From: a virus
Strand: one strand, 5' to 3'
IMG/VR virus record: IMGVR_UViG_3300046170_000175
Span: 1 to 36,910 of that record
DNA length: 36,910 nt
Shown piece after piece: positions 8,067 through 15,025 of the stretch. A program made the position numbers and the translations under genes. Within the stretch, counting starts at the first letter, position 1; the number at the start of each line of letters is the position of its first letter. Below the pieces are notes generated by a model. That model ran no database searches, was not told the origin of the DNA, and saw only the letters and a list, made by a program, of their open reading frames with translations.

Positions 8067-9449
8067 TTAATCGTCCGTCTTATAAGCACCTGTGACAATA
8101 AATTGAAAAGCATTAGTGCCTCCAAAACTAAAGTTGAATGGGTGGGTGACAAAGCTGTTTGCATTTATCCTAGATACATTGTTCCCCTGACCAGCGGTAG
8201 TTCCTCCATCGACAAATTCTTCAAACCAAAGGTAATTGTTACCGCCTGCTAAAGAACCCGTGATGTTGTTATCTCCTAGGTCGAGCCATCCCCTTAAAGG
8301 ACGGATTTCTATGTTATGATTTCCAATTGCGGCAAATGGCAGACCAGTCAGCCTCCAGTTTTTAGTGGATGTTTTCCAATCAGTATCAAAATCCCTTATG
8401 CTTATGTATACATTTATCTGAACCAAGTCACCTATTCGGACATAATTAGCTTGTCTGATGTGATAATTTTCTTGGACAACAATCCCATCGCCACTTTCCA
8501 GCTTTGGCTCAAACTGACCCTCAGCGTAATAATTCAAGAAAGAATTGCCCTGCCCTAGTCTTAGACCTGCGTTACTTGGGAAGGTTAAAGATAATTTTCC
8601 ATCAAATTCATGTTGGAATTTCCAACGCTCACTTTGAGTATCCGAAGGGCCAACATACAGGACACCATTAATTTTTTCCAAAGCACCCCGCCTATTTGAA
8701 GCAGTAGATTTATCCACCATTTCTAGGACAGCGTTTTCATCGGGGGACTTGTCGGCAGTAATAGTAACACTGTCCTTTACATTTACATCCCTAGTTAGCT
8801 CCTGCTCTAGGTCGTAGATTGATGCTTCATTGTTTATGTTTACCTCAATCTGTCCATTGCCACCCGTCTTGAGAACAATACCCAACTCAACCTCAATATC
8901 TGGCTTAGTTGTCGTAAGTCCCCCAACTACAGCGGGATCAGCGTATACAAGATCACCCTCACTGAAGTCGGCTACTGGTAAATTTATTCCACGAACCTTA
9001 CCAACTAGGGTCACATATCCCTCGGAATTATTTGATATGTCCTGCGTTGCAATACCAATAATCTTGTGTGCGGAGGTTGAATTAGAAGCGTCTCCCTTGG
9101 AGATAGCTGGCTTGTTTCCAACACTCCCAGTTAGCATTACACATTCACCATCATTTATCTGAATACCAGAATTATTTCTAGCAAATAAAACTGTTTCCTG
9201 CCCAAGCTGTATTGTTACATCATCAGACCCAGTAACTAAATCCAGCGTCTTTTCTGTGTCATTCCAACTAACCTCTCCACCAGCACTCCCAACATTAAAG
9301 TCAGCTGTTGCTATTCCTACAGTCCCAGTAAAGGTTGGATTATTAATGGGGGCGTATGTAGCTCCAATTAAAAATGCAGCTGCTTCTTCCTTTGTTGCTT
9401 TACGCAAAAAGGTATCTATATCCGTTGATACTCTAGAGTTGCTGGGCAT
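8067..9449 (-). CDS. tail fibre protein, 460 aa
   Basis: Residues about 35-210 resemble the modular segment widespread in marine phage tail fibres: GGEVSWNDTEKTLDL, then VTIQLGQETVLFARN, then a segment ending GYVTLVGKVRGINLP, and then FSEGDLVYADP. The remaining C-terminal half (about 260-460) is predicted beta-rich and ends in Phe/Asn-rich sequence, as expected of a receptor-binding tip. It is followed by lysis-type genes, a common phage order. No endosialidase or chaperone domain is recognised. Confidence 0.8.
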   Translation of the reverse strand: MPSNSRVSTDIDTFLRKATKEEAAAFLIGATYAPINNPTFTGTVGIATADFNVGSAGGEVSWNDTEKTLDLVTGSDDVTIQLGQETVLFARNNSGIQINDGECVMLTGSVGNKPAISKGDASNSTSAHKIIGIATQDISNNSEGYVTLVGKVRGINLPVADFSEGDLVYADPAVVGGLTTTKPDIEVELGIVLKTGGNGQIEVNINNEASIYDLEQELTRDVNVKDSVTITADKSPDENAVLEMVDKSTASNRRGALEKINGVLYVGPSDTQSERWKFQHEFDGKLSLTFPSNAGLRLGQGNSFLNYYAEGQFEPKLESGDGIVVQENYHIRQANYVRIGDLVQINVYISIRDFDTDWKTSTKNWRLTGLPFAAIGNHNIEIRPLRGWLDLGDNNITGSLAGGNNYLWFEEFVDGGTTAGQGNNVSRINANSFVTHPFNFSFGGTNAFQFIVTGAYKTDD

Positions 9450-9453
9450 ATTT

Positions 9454-9540
9454 CTATGGGGTTGGGGTCACATCTTGTGATACCACAACAGTGCTATTGC
9501 TGCTGTTGGTAGACAGACCAGTTGATAGGGACATTTGCAT
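9454..9540 (-). CDS. possible 28-aa peptide gene
   Basis: A short Ser/Thr/Val-rich frame (MQMSLSTGLSTNSSN...) fills the gap between the 82-residue gene and the tail fibre gene, starting 5 bases after the former's stop. No good ribosome-binding site is visible, so this may be non-coding spacer. Confidence 0.3.
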   Translation of the reverse strand: MQMSLSTGLSTNSSNSTVVVSQDVTPTP

Positions 9541-9545
9541 TGGTC

Positions 9546-9794
9546 TTAGGCTTTGTAGGCTTCGATTGATCCAGCTGTCACGGTAATGGCAGTAAAGTTG
9601 CCATAGCTTGTGTAGCCAGCGGGAAGCGTTCCAATCAATGCAGAAGCATTGTCTTTATTGGGGCAAGTAATTGCGGAGATCGTTGCACCACTTGGGCCAG
9701 CTACGATAATGGCAAAGTTGCCAGTAGCAGCACCAGTGATAACTTCGCTTCCACGCTTGCCTAGACTTTGTTCGGTATATGCAGGGCTTGACAT
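9546..9794 (-). CDS. small virion-type protein, 82 aa
   Basis: Gly/Ala/Thr-rich, with alternating beta-type sequence (EVITGAATGNFAIIVAGPSG). No family recognised. Size and position between connector and tail fibre genes fit a small structural or decoration protein. A minus-strand GTATAAC-type AT-rich stretch precedes it but is not convincing as a promoter. Confidence 0.65.
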   Translation of the reverse strand: MSSPAYTEQSLGKRGSEVITGAATGNFAIIVAGPSGATISAITCPNKDNASALIGTLPAGYTSYGNFTAITVTAGSIEAYKA

Positions 9795-9798
9795 GATG

Positions 9799-10488
9799 TT
9801 ATACTATTAGTTGGTTGTATCCTGTTCGTATATTTTTTGCGATATACGAGTTAAATATATTCTGATCAGTAATCTTAGCTAGCTGGTCTTCCAGTATGCT
9901 GTTTACCAATGCGAGAGATAAAGAGAAATTGTTTTCGCTAGCGTTTTGTTCAACACTGCGTTGCCATGTGTAGGCTGCATAGTGAGCCATGTATGGTAGT
10001 AGCTCTGCGGGAATCTCCTCGGAGTCCCCTGCGTTTCCGTAGTCTGGTTCAAAAGCCTTCTTGTATGTAACATACACGGTCTTAATGGGATACTCCGTGG
10101 ATGTAGGCATTAGGTAATATCCGCTTTCTGAATTAAGATATAGCCCAGATTGCGGAACTCCCGAACGACCACTGAGATACGCACCATTCTTATTTACAAC
10201 GAATTTGTATTCGTCTGATCGTCTTACAAAGGGGTCGTCTTTATGTATACGAAGGAATGTATCTATAGCTGCTGTTTGCTTGAGGGTCGGGGCTGGTTCA
10301 TCTCCAGCTGCAACAAGCCACCCAGTGAGGGGCGGTGTGCTTGAGCTGGAAGCAATTGAACAATAAACAGTTCCACTGGTATCAAGTATTAGCCAAAGAG
10401 TGCCTCCGCCTTCATGACTTATGTTATAAATAATAGAGCCACCCGAATCATAAAGGCTGTATTTGGGGCTACCATTTTTCGTCCCCAT
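9799..10488 (-). CDS. head-tail connector/structural protein, C-terminal part (frame-split)
   Basis: The first residues (TKNGSPKYSLYDSGG ... LWLILDTSG ... PPLTGWLV ... PAP) are the second half of a small beta module, with NGTY-type and NG.P.Y segments, common in aquatic phage proteins. The first half of that module is encoded at the end of the overlapping 98-residue frame. The ATG at 10488 therefore looks fortuitous; the true protein seems to be about 322 residues, joined near 10490. The rest (residues about 80-229) is helical toward the end and may be the connector fold. Treat this and the 10469-10765 entry as one gene. Confidence 0.7.
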   Translation of the reverse strand: MGTKNGSPKYSLYDSGGSIIYNISHEGGGTLWLILDTSGTVYCSIASSSSTPPLTGWLVAAGDEPAPTLKQTAAIDTFLRIHKDDPFVRRSDEYKFVVNKNGAYLSGRSGVPQSGLYLNSESGYYLMPTSTEYPIKTVYVTYKKAFEPDYGNAGDSEEIPAELLPYMAHYAAYTWQRSVEQNASENNFSLSLALVNSILEDQLAKITDQNIFNSYIAKNIRTGYNQLIV

Positions 10489-10765
10489 TCCTGTAGTAAG
10501 TTCCGTCTATGCTTGCTGTTCCAGAACCAGAAACATCAAAGCTGTCCTCTGTTTGCTCAATTAAGTTGTCATTAACAATGGCTCGTTCTTCGCCAAGAAC
10601 CAAAAAGCGTTCCCACCAATTAGTTTGGCGATACGCTTTCTTTGCTGCATAGTTCCATAGGGATTTCAGTCTCCCATAGGATGCGGTAGTATCCGCATAC
10701 TCACGACCAATGAGGGCGAATGTAAGATTCTTTAGTTCTCCGAATGTGTCGTTTTGTAAAGCCAT
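10469..10765 (-). CDS. head-tail connector/structural protein, N-terminal part (frame-split)
   Basis: The N-terminal 60 residues are helical (FGELKNLTFALIGREYAD ... LWNYAAKKAYRQTNWWERFL), as in phage head-tail adaptor proteins. The end (SGSGTASIDGTYYRNG) is the first half of a module continued in the +1 frame. Removing one G from the minus-strand GGGG run at about 10485-10490 joins YYRNG to TKNGSPKY without a gap. The gene starts with a TAATG overlap to the 101-residue gene. Either a single-base assembly error or a +1 frameshift explains the split. Confidence 0.7.
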   Translation of the reverse strand: MALQNDTFGELKNLTFALIGREYADTTASYGRLKSLWNYAAKKAYRQTNWWERFLVLGEERAIVNDNLIEQTEDSFDVSGSGTASIDGTYYRNGDEKW

Positions 10766-11070
10766 TAAAGTCTGTGTGCTGCCATGCCATTGGGCATGAG
10801 AACTTTGTTATTCATATATTTCATGAACTCATCATCGTTGGAAAACCCTACTCCGTATTTCTTATTCATGGCGTAGTATTCATTGAGCGGAATACTTCCG
10901 ATATGCTTTCCTAGAATTGGATGTTCCTTGTCCTTATAGAACTTAGCCGATTTTCGAGCTAGCTCGATGCGTTTGGCTTCCGCTTTGGGGTTAAAGATTG
11001 CCTTGGCTTTTTCGTCAAGAATCTTAAACTGGTTAGCGAATAGTTCTTCTTCTGATGGTAAGTTCGACAT
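10765..11070 (-). CDS. hypothetical late protein, 101 aa
   Basis: The start at ATG 11070 (MSNLPSEEELFANQ) is preferred over an in-frame ATG at 11118 because the longer version would translate a strong terminator hairpin. The protein is charged and helical, with a short segment FYKDKEHPILGKHIG. No family recognised. It comes first after the capsid gene terminator and overlaps the connector gene by TAATG, so it is probably a head-completion or structural protein. Confidence 0.65.
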   Translation of the reverse strand: MSNLPSEEELFANQFKILDEKAKAIFNPKAEAKRIELARKSAKFYKDKEHPILGKHIGSIPLNEYYAMNKKYGVGFSNDDEFMKYMNNKVLMPNGMAAHRL

Positions 11071-11071
11071 A

Positions 11072-11102
11072 ACAAAAAGGGCTGGGGAGATTAGACTCCC
11101 CA
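11072..11102 (-). terminator. rho-independent terminator after the capsid gene
   Basis: On the minus strand a perfect 7-bp stem (TGGGGAG / CTCCCCA, loop of 6) is followed by GCCC and TTTTT. It lies 20 bases after the capsid stop codon. It would let capsid message accumulate above that of downstream genes. Confidence 0.75.
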
Positions 11103-11121
11103 AACCCAGAATTGTCAATGA

Positions 11122-11739
11122 TTAGACTGCGGTGAAGTCGGAAATCTTGCCGAGACCATTTGGGCCTTTCACGCAAAGAGTTCCCATCGCATCGATGTAA
11201 CCACGAGGGCCACCACCTTGGTCTTCCAACATTGTAGAACCCATGCTCATTGCTTCTGACCATCCGAGAAGGGAGGGATCAAGAAGGTATGCACGCTTCT
11301 GGTCGGGGAGACACTTGGGATTAGCGGAGATGATCTTCACGATGCCGTATGGGCCTTGGAAGATTTCCACATTGTAGTTTACTTCCGTGCCGTCACCTTG
11401 ATTGAAGGTAGTGCCGTTACCAGTACTAAAGCTGTTTTCAAGGGTTGTGTGACGCACACGAGTGAAGCCATCGATGATGGAGTTACGGACAGTAGTGCCA
11501 GCAACAAGAACATGATCGGATTGTTCGCCAGTTTGCTCAAAGACAGCAGTGAGCATTCCGTTGAAGCGAGCTTCGGTGAGTTCTTGAGCGGAGTCGCTAA
11601 GGACTGCACCAGCTTGTGTTTTGAACTCATCGGGGACTTCGGTAACATCGTCAGTAGACTGAGGGCCAGAACCAGCTTTCGAGGGTTGCGTCAGTCCAAA
11701 CACCGAGACCACGGAGCTTACCAGCAGTGGCAGCACCAC
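11122..11739 (-). CDS. major capsid protein, C-terminal part (frame-split)
   Basis: This frame carries the C-terminal half of a DUF5309/SU10-type major head protein. The first 18 or so residues from the ATG at 11739 are an out-of-frame shadow; family-like sequence begins near SKAGSGPQSTDDVTEV and runs to the end (GTLCVKGPNGLGKISDFTAV). Removing one base from the CCC run (minus strand, 11683-11685) joins it to the N-terminal half to give about 351 residues, the usual length of the family. A terminator follows 20 bases after the stop. Confidence 0.8.
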   Translation of the reverse strand: MVLPLLVSSVVSVFGLTQPSKAGSGPQSTDDVTEVPDEFKTQAGAVLSDSAQELTEARFNGMLTAVFEQTGEQSDHVLVAGTTVRNSIIDGFTRVRHTTLENSFSTGNGTTFNQGDGTEVNYNVEIFQGPYGIVKIISANPKCLPDQKRAYLLDPSLLGWSEAMSMGSTMLEDQGGGPRGYIDAMGTLCVKGPNGLGKISDFTAV

Positions 11740-12178
11740 CAGTTACAGCACCATTGTCCGAGCAGATAGCAGCCTCAATGTCACGAAGGACTTGAGAAGC
11801 AGCTTTTTCTTCGGCTTCTTGGATACGAACTGGAGTAACAGAATCAAAGATTTCCTGTTTCTTGGAAACATTGAAAGTGTCACGGAAGTGCTGAAGACGA
11901 TTGTTCAGACGGCTAAGGTTGCCGAACTGAGATTTAAGCGAGTCTCCGCCAGCAGTGCCTACATCGATACCTTCAACGACAGCATTGTCGCCATCGGCAT
12001 CACGGAGGTTGTCAACAGTCCATTCAACAAGGTCAGCTGTAGCGGCTTGCTTAGGAAGCATTCCGTATACAGGAGCTTGACGAGGAGCAAGAACAGTAGT
12101 TAGGTCTAACAACTGCTCACGATTACCCACACCCGAACCAGTCGGAGGAGTAGAATTATATGAAGCATCAAATGCCAT
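11651..12178 (-). CDS. major capsid protein, N-terminal part (frame-split)
   Basis: Begins MAFDASYNSTPPTGSG, then an LDLTTVLAPRQAPVYGM segment and WTVDNLRDADGDNAVVEGID, and a helical QVLRDIEAAI region. This is the order of features of DUF5309/SU10-like capsid proteins (HK97 fold), placed directly after a scaffold-like gene. The frame goes wrong after GVWTDAT (about 11684) and ends at 11651. A good AAAGGA ribosome-binding site precedes the ATG. Treat it with the 11122-11739 entry as one gene. Confidence 0.8.
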   Translation of the reverse strand: MAFDASYNSTPPTGSGVGNREQLLDLTTVLAPRQAPVYGMLPKQAATADLVEWTVDNLRDADGDNAVVEGIDVGTAGGDSLKSQFGNLSRLNNRLQHFRDTFNVSKKQEIFDSVTPVRIQEAEEKAASQVLRDIEAAICSDNGAVTGGAATAGKLRGLGVWTDATLESWFWPSVY

Positions 12179-12204
12179 GATTTTTCCTTTATTTAGTTAG
12201 TTAA

Positions 12205-13320
12205 TTAATTATAACGAGAGTTGATTTGTAATTGTCGGAGTTCTCTAGCTGCAATAAGATTTCCTTTTTGAGCCGCTTCTCTCAACTGTTTGATTTTGTT
12301 TGACTCCTTTGTTTGCCGTGAGTTGCTAGCAGTGCTACCACTTACAGCATTCTGAGGAGCTTTACGAGGGATGATAATTTTCTTTTTCTTCCGAGTCACC
12401 TTGGGCTTTACCATATTGGCTGCTGCGTGAGCTAGCTGATATTTTAGTTTAGCCATAAGTGCTGGAGCGAGTTTAGAAACAATAGCCAAATCCTCTGACT
12501 GAATCATCTTTTGATATTCAGCATAGGTTTCGGATGCATCATCTCCTAACCAAGAAAACTCTTCCTTGGACTTGGAGTTTAGTTCTTCGGCTTCTTTATT
12601 TGCCGTTTCTAATCTCCGTAAATACTTTCGTTGCTTTGGCAACTCATCGTATTTGTCCTGTAGGCTTGAGATATATTGAACAATGTCAGAGCGAGTATAT
12701 TCACTGCCCTTGTGTTCAAATATATCATCATCTCCAGCTAACCAGTTTTGGTAAAAGCGGATATTGTCCTTTGTTTCCTTTTCAATCTCATCTAGGGCTT
12801 CTTCGGTATTTACCGATGCCAATGAATTTGTTGGAGCAATGACCTTATCCAAGCTACTGTCTAGAGCAGCACTCTTACTTTCTAGTTCGCCTTTGAGTTC
12901 CTTGATCTGAGAAGTCAATTCCCCTATTCGTTTACCGCTACCACTCCCCATTTTTTTGGCAAGCTCACCCAGTTTTTCTGGGGGCAAAACCTCCATGGCT
13001 TGTAAAGCGATTTCGGAACGGGAGTCATTGTCTAACTCATCCCAATCAATCTGTGAAAGAACGCCTTCGCCTTCCTCAACCTCTTTGGTAGTTTCCTCGG
13101 ATTCAGTTTCTTCTGTTTCCTCCACTTCGGATGCCTCCTCTGTGGGTTCTTCTTCCGTAACCTCCTCTGATTCCTCTACCACTTCTGGTGTTGGAGTTAG
13201 CTTTTCCACTCGTGCTTTCCGAATTTCTTCCAGCGTTTGCGGTTTGGCTTGTTCGACTGTCGATACTTCTTCTTCTTGGAGGGCTGTATCGTTACCCTCT
13301 ATTGCGGTAGTTTCTTCCAT
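12205..13320 (-). CDS. capsid scaffolding protein, 371 aa
   Basis: Strongly acidic N-terminal third (Glu-rich, residues about 50-85), a central helical and coiled-coil region (residues about 110-260), and a basic C-terminus (KVTRKKKKIIIPRK, then ELRQLQINSRYN). This acidic-coil-basic layout and its position immediately before the capsid gene are typical of phage scaffolding proteins, which direct shell assembly through a basic C-terminal end and then leave. No protease is apparent in it. A TGATATAAT promoter-like site lies 46 bases upstream. Confidence 0.8.
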   Translation of the reverse strand: MEETTAIEGNDTALQEEEVSTVEQAKPQTLEEIRKARVEKLTPTPEVVEESEEVTEEEPTEEASEVEETEETESEETTKEVEEGEGVLSQIDWDELDNDSRSEIALQAMEVLPPEKLGELAKKMGSGSGKRIGELTSQIKELKGELESKSAALDSSLDKVIAPTNSLASVNTEEALDEIEKETKDNIRFYQNWLAGDDDIFEHKGSEYTRSDIVQYISSLQDKYDELPKQRKYLRRLETANKEAEELNSKSKEEFSWLGDDASETYAEYQKMIQSEDLAIVSKLAPALMAKLKYQLAHAAANMVKPKVTRKKKKIIIPRKAPQNAVSGSTASNSRQTKESNKIKQLREAAQKGNLIAARELRQLQINSRYN

Positions 13321-13365
13321 AATACTGTTCTGCCGTTTTACGCCAAGCAGTGGGGCGAAAAATAT

Positions 13366-13374
13366 ATTATATCA
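13366..13374 (-). promoter_or_regulatory. extended -10 promoter upstream of scaffold and capsid genes
   Basis: The minus strand reads TGATATAAT. Transcription would start near 13359, giving a leader of about 40 bases containing a CGCC...GGCG hairpin before the scaffold ATG. It may boost capsid and scaffold expression. No clear -35. Confidence 0.45.
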
Positions 13375-13385
13375 AAGGAACTTTA

Positions 13386-14330
13386 TTAATAGCCGTATAC
13401 CGCTTTTCTGGCTTTTAATATTTCGTCCCTTGAGTATCCTTCAAAAGCTGGGCCTTGCTTTGCCGTATTGCCAACATTGTTTCCACGACTTCCCATGCGT
13501 CCACCTAAATAACCACCAGCCGTAGCTACTGCTGGGATCGTTGACTTCTTGACAACCTTGCCAGCTTTCTTGGCTTTTTGAATTAGTTTCTTGCGGGGCT
13601 TGCGTTTTGCAGCCAGCTTACGCATAGACCCATAAGCCTTGCTGTCCTTGTCCTTGCGTTTGCCTCTATATGTGGGCTTTGCCTTGGGTGCTGGAGTCTT
13701 CTTGGCAGCTTTTTTCTTAGCTGGTGCTTTCTTGGCTGGTGCTTTCTTGGCTGGTGCTTCGACTGTTCCCTTGGACTCCAATTTAACAGGGGTCTTCTTT
13801 GTAGCAGTTTTCTTAACAGGAGTCTTCTTGGCTACTTTTTTCTTTGCGGGAGCTTTCTTTGCGGGAGCTTTCTTTGCAGCAGCTGCTCGTTTTGCAACAC
13901 CAGCTTTTGTCTTAGTAAAGAGTGCCCCCATCTCTTTTACTTCGGCCTCTGTCAGCTTCTTCCTTGCAGGAGCTTTCTTTGCAACCTTTTTGACAGGAGC
14001 TTTCTTGGCTACCTTTTTAACGGGAGCTTTTTTCGCAACCTTCTTTACAGGAACTTCCTTGGCAACCTTGGGTGGAGGAGTCTTGCGAGCCTTCTCCAGC
14101 TTGGCTACCTTGGCTTTTGTTTCTGCTGCCTTCTTAGCCTTCTCTGCCTTGGCATCGTAGGGCTTTGCTCCAGCTTTCTTACGAGCATTTGCTGGCTTTT
14201 TAATTTTAGTAACCTTTACCCCACCAGTCTTAACCTTGGAGGTATCGAATGCTTCCTTAGAAATCTGCTTGCGAGTCTGTTTAGTTTTGCTTAGGGCTTT
14301 TGCAGCCTTGGCTAATTTTGATACTGCCAT
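13386..14330 (-). CDS. histone H1-like Lys/Ala/Pro-rich repeat protein, 314 aa
   Basis: Almost entirely low complexity: repeats of KKVAKKAPV (residues about 95-125) and KKAPAKK (about 165-215) with Lys, Ala, Pro and Thr. This is the composition of the histone H1 C-terminal tail and of bacterial H1-like proteins (HctB, AlgP type). It should bind DNA non-specifically by charge. The end is less repetitive (GGYLGGRMGSRGNN ... RDEILKARKAVYGY). Its place among head genes suggests a packaged or DNA-condensing protein. The apparent long frame on the opposite strand is a shadow of the repeat. Confidence 0.8.
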   Translation of the reverse strand: MAVSKLAKAAKALSKTKQTRKQISKEAFDTSKVKTGGVKVTKIKKPANARKKAGAKPYDAKAEKAKKAAETKAKVAKLEKARKTPPPKVAKEVPVKKVAKKAPVKKVAKKAPVKKVAKKAPARKKLTEAEVKEMGALFTKTKAGVAKRAAAAKKAPAKKAPAKKKVAKKTPVKKTATKKTPVKLESKGTVEAPAKKAPAKKAPAKKKAAKKTPAPKAKPTYRGKRKDKDSKAYGSMRKLAAKRKPRKKLIQKAKKAGKVVKKSTIPAVATAGGYLGGRMGSRGNNVGNTAKQGPAFEGYSRDEILKARKAVYGY

Positions 14331-14341
14331 AATAAAATCTC

Positions 14342-14518
14342 CTACTTCTTGTTGCGTTTACGCATGGGCTTAACCTTGCCAATCTTTTTAACAACGCCAG
14401 CGGATTCAACTCCCTTAAACGCATTTGGATTGGCTTTGATAGTGCCGTATGATTTCTGGGGTTTTGCACCGCCCTTGATTAAGCGAATGCCTTTGCTTGC
14501 TAGTTTGAATAATGACAT
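14342..14518 (-). CDS. 58-aa basic protein
   Basis: The frame from ATG 14518 to TAG 14342 encodes a Lys-rich protein starting MSLFKLASKGIRLIKGG and ending KPMRKRNKK. The start overlaps the upstream stop as TAATG. No family recognised. It belongs to a cluster of three adjacent basic proteins between portal and scaffold. Confidence 0.65.
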   Translation of the reverse strand: MSLFKLASKGIRLIKGGAKPQKSYGTIKANPNAFKGVESAGVVKKIGKVKPMRKRNKK

Positions 14519-14808
14519 TAGTATTTTCCTCTTTTGGATTTTGGTGATGATTTTTTGCTGCCACCCTTGCCTGCCCAGAGTTTAGTGCAAGCTAGGTGTT
14601 TTGCTGTTCCCCACTTTGCCGTTGAGCATTTGTGGCGAGCTTTGAAGTTTTTTCGAGCAGCGGGTGAATAGTTGTGTCCGTAGCCCTTTGCCCCAGCGTG
14701 AACCAGTTTCTTTTTACCAGCTTTGCAATAGAGCTTCATGATCTTCTTCCCAGCACGAGTGCTTGGTCGAGTCTCTCCGCAACGCATAGTTTTTTTAGGA
14801 CTTGGCAT
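14518..14808 (-). CDS. 96-aa basic Cys-rich protein
   Basis: Lys-rich with five Cys, including MRCGETRPSTRAGKK, KLYCKAGKKK, ARHKC and KHLACTKLW, and a segment HNYSPAARKNFKARHKC seen in small proteins of many aquatic phages. A structural zinc site is possible. Function unknown. It overlaps both neighbours and so is translationally coupled within the portal-to-scaffold interval. Confidence 0.7.
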   Translation of the reverse strand: MPSPKKTMRCGETRPSTRAGKKIMKLYCKAGKKKLVHAGAKGYGHNYSPAARKNFKARHKCSTAKWGTAKHLACTKLWAGKGGSKKSSPKSKRGKY

Positions 14809-15025
14809 TTTCTTGGGGTGTTAAAAGTTTAAGTAAGTAATCGTCCTCTATCATACCACCCAGTATTTTAGCGTCTGCCCTTTCGGAAGCATCTAGGCTT
14901 TTCTCAAGGAGCTGAAACTTGGTTTCCCTGCACTGGTGCAAGAACTCAAGGATATACTGGTATTGTTCGTATTTTGAGAGGAATGCTACTGCATCCGTTA
15001 TGCTATCGGTTTTCTTAATGGACAT
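14795..15025 (-). CDS. hypothetical protein, 76 aa
   Basis: Helical, with SKYEQYQYILEFLHQCRETKFQLLEKSL. No family recognised. The ATG overlaps the portal stop codon region (15025), and its end overlaps the next basic protein gene by 14 bases. Perhaps a portal-associated or head-completion factor; context only. Confidence 0.65.
   Translation of the reverse strand: MSIKKTDSITDAVAFLSKYEQYQYILEFLHQCRETKFQLLEKSLDASERADAKILGGMIEDDYLLKLLTPQENAKS

Noticed and set aside
11071-11118. N-terminal extension of the 101-aa gene to ATG 11118
   Set aside because: It would be translated from the stem of a clear terminator.
13639-14160. 173-aa plus-strand frame rich in Phe/Ala
   Set aside because: It is the antisense shadow of the Lys/Ala repeat gene; its regularity comes from the repeats.
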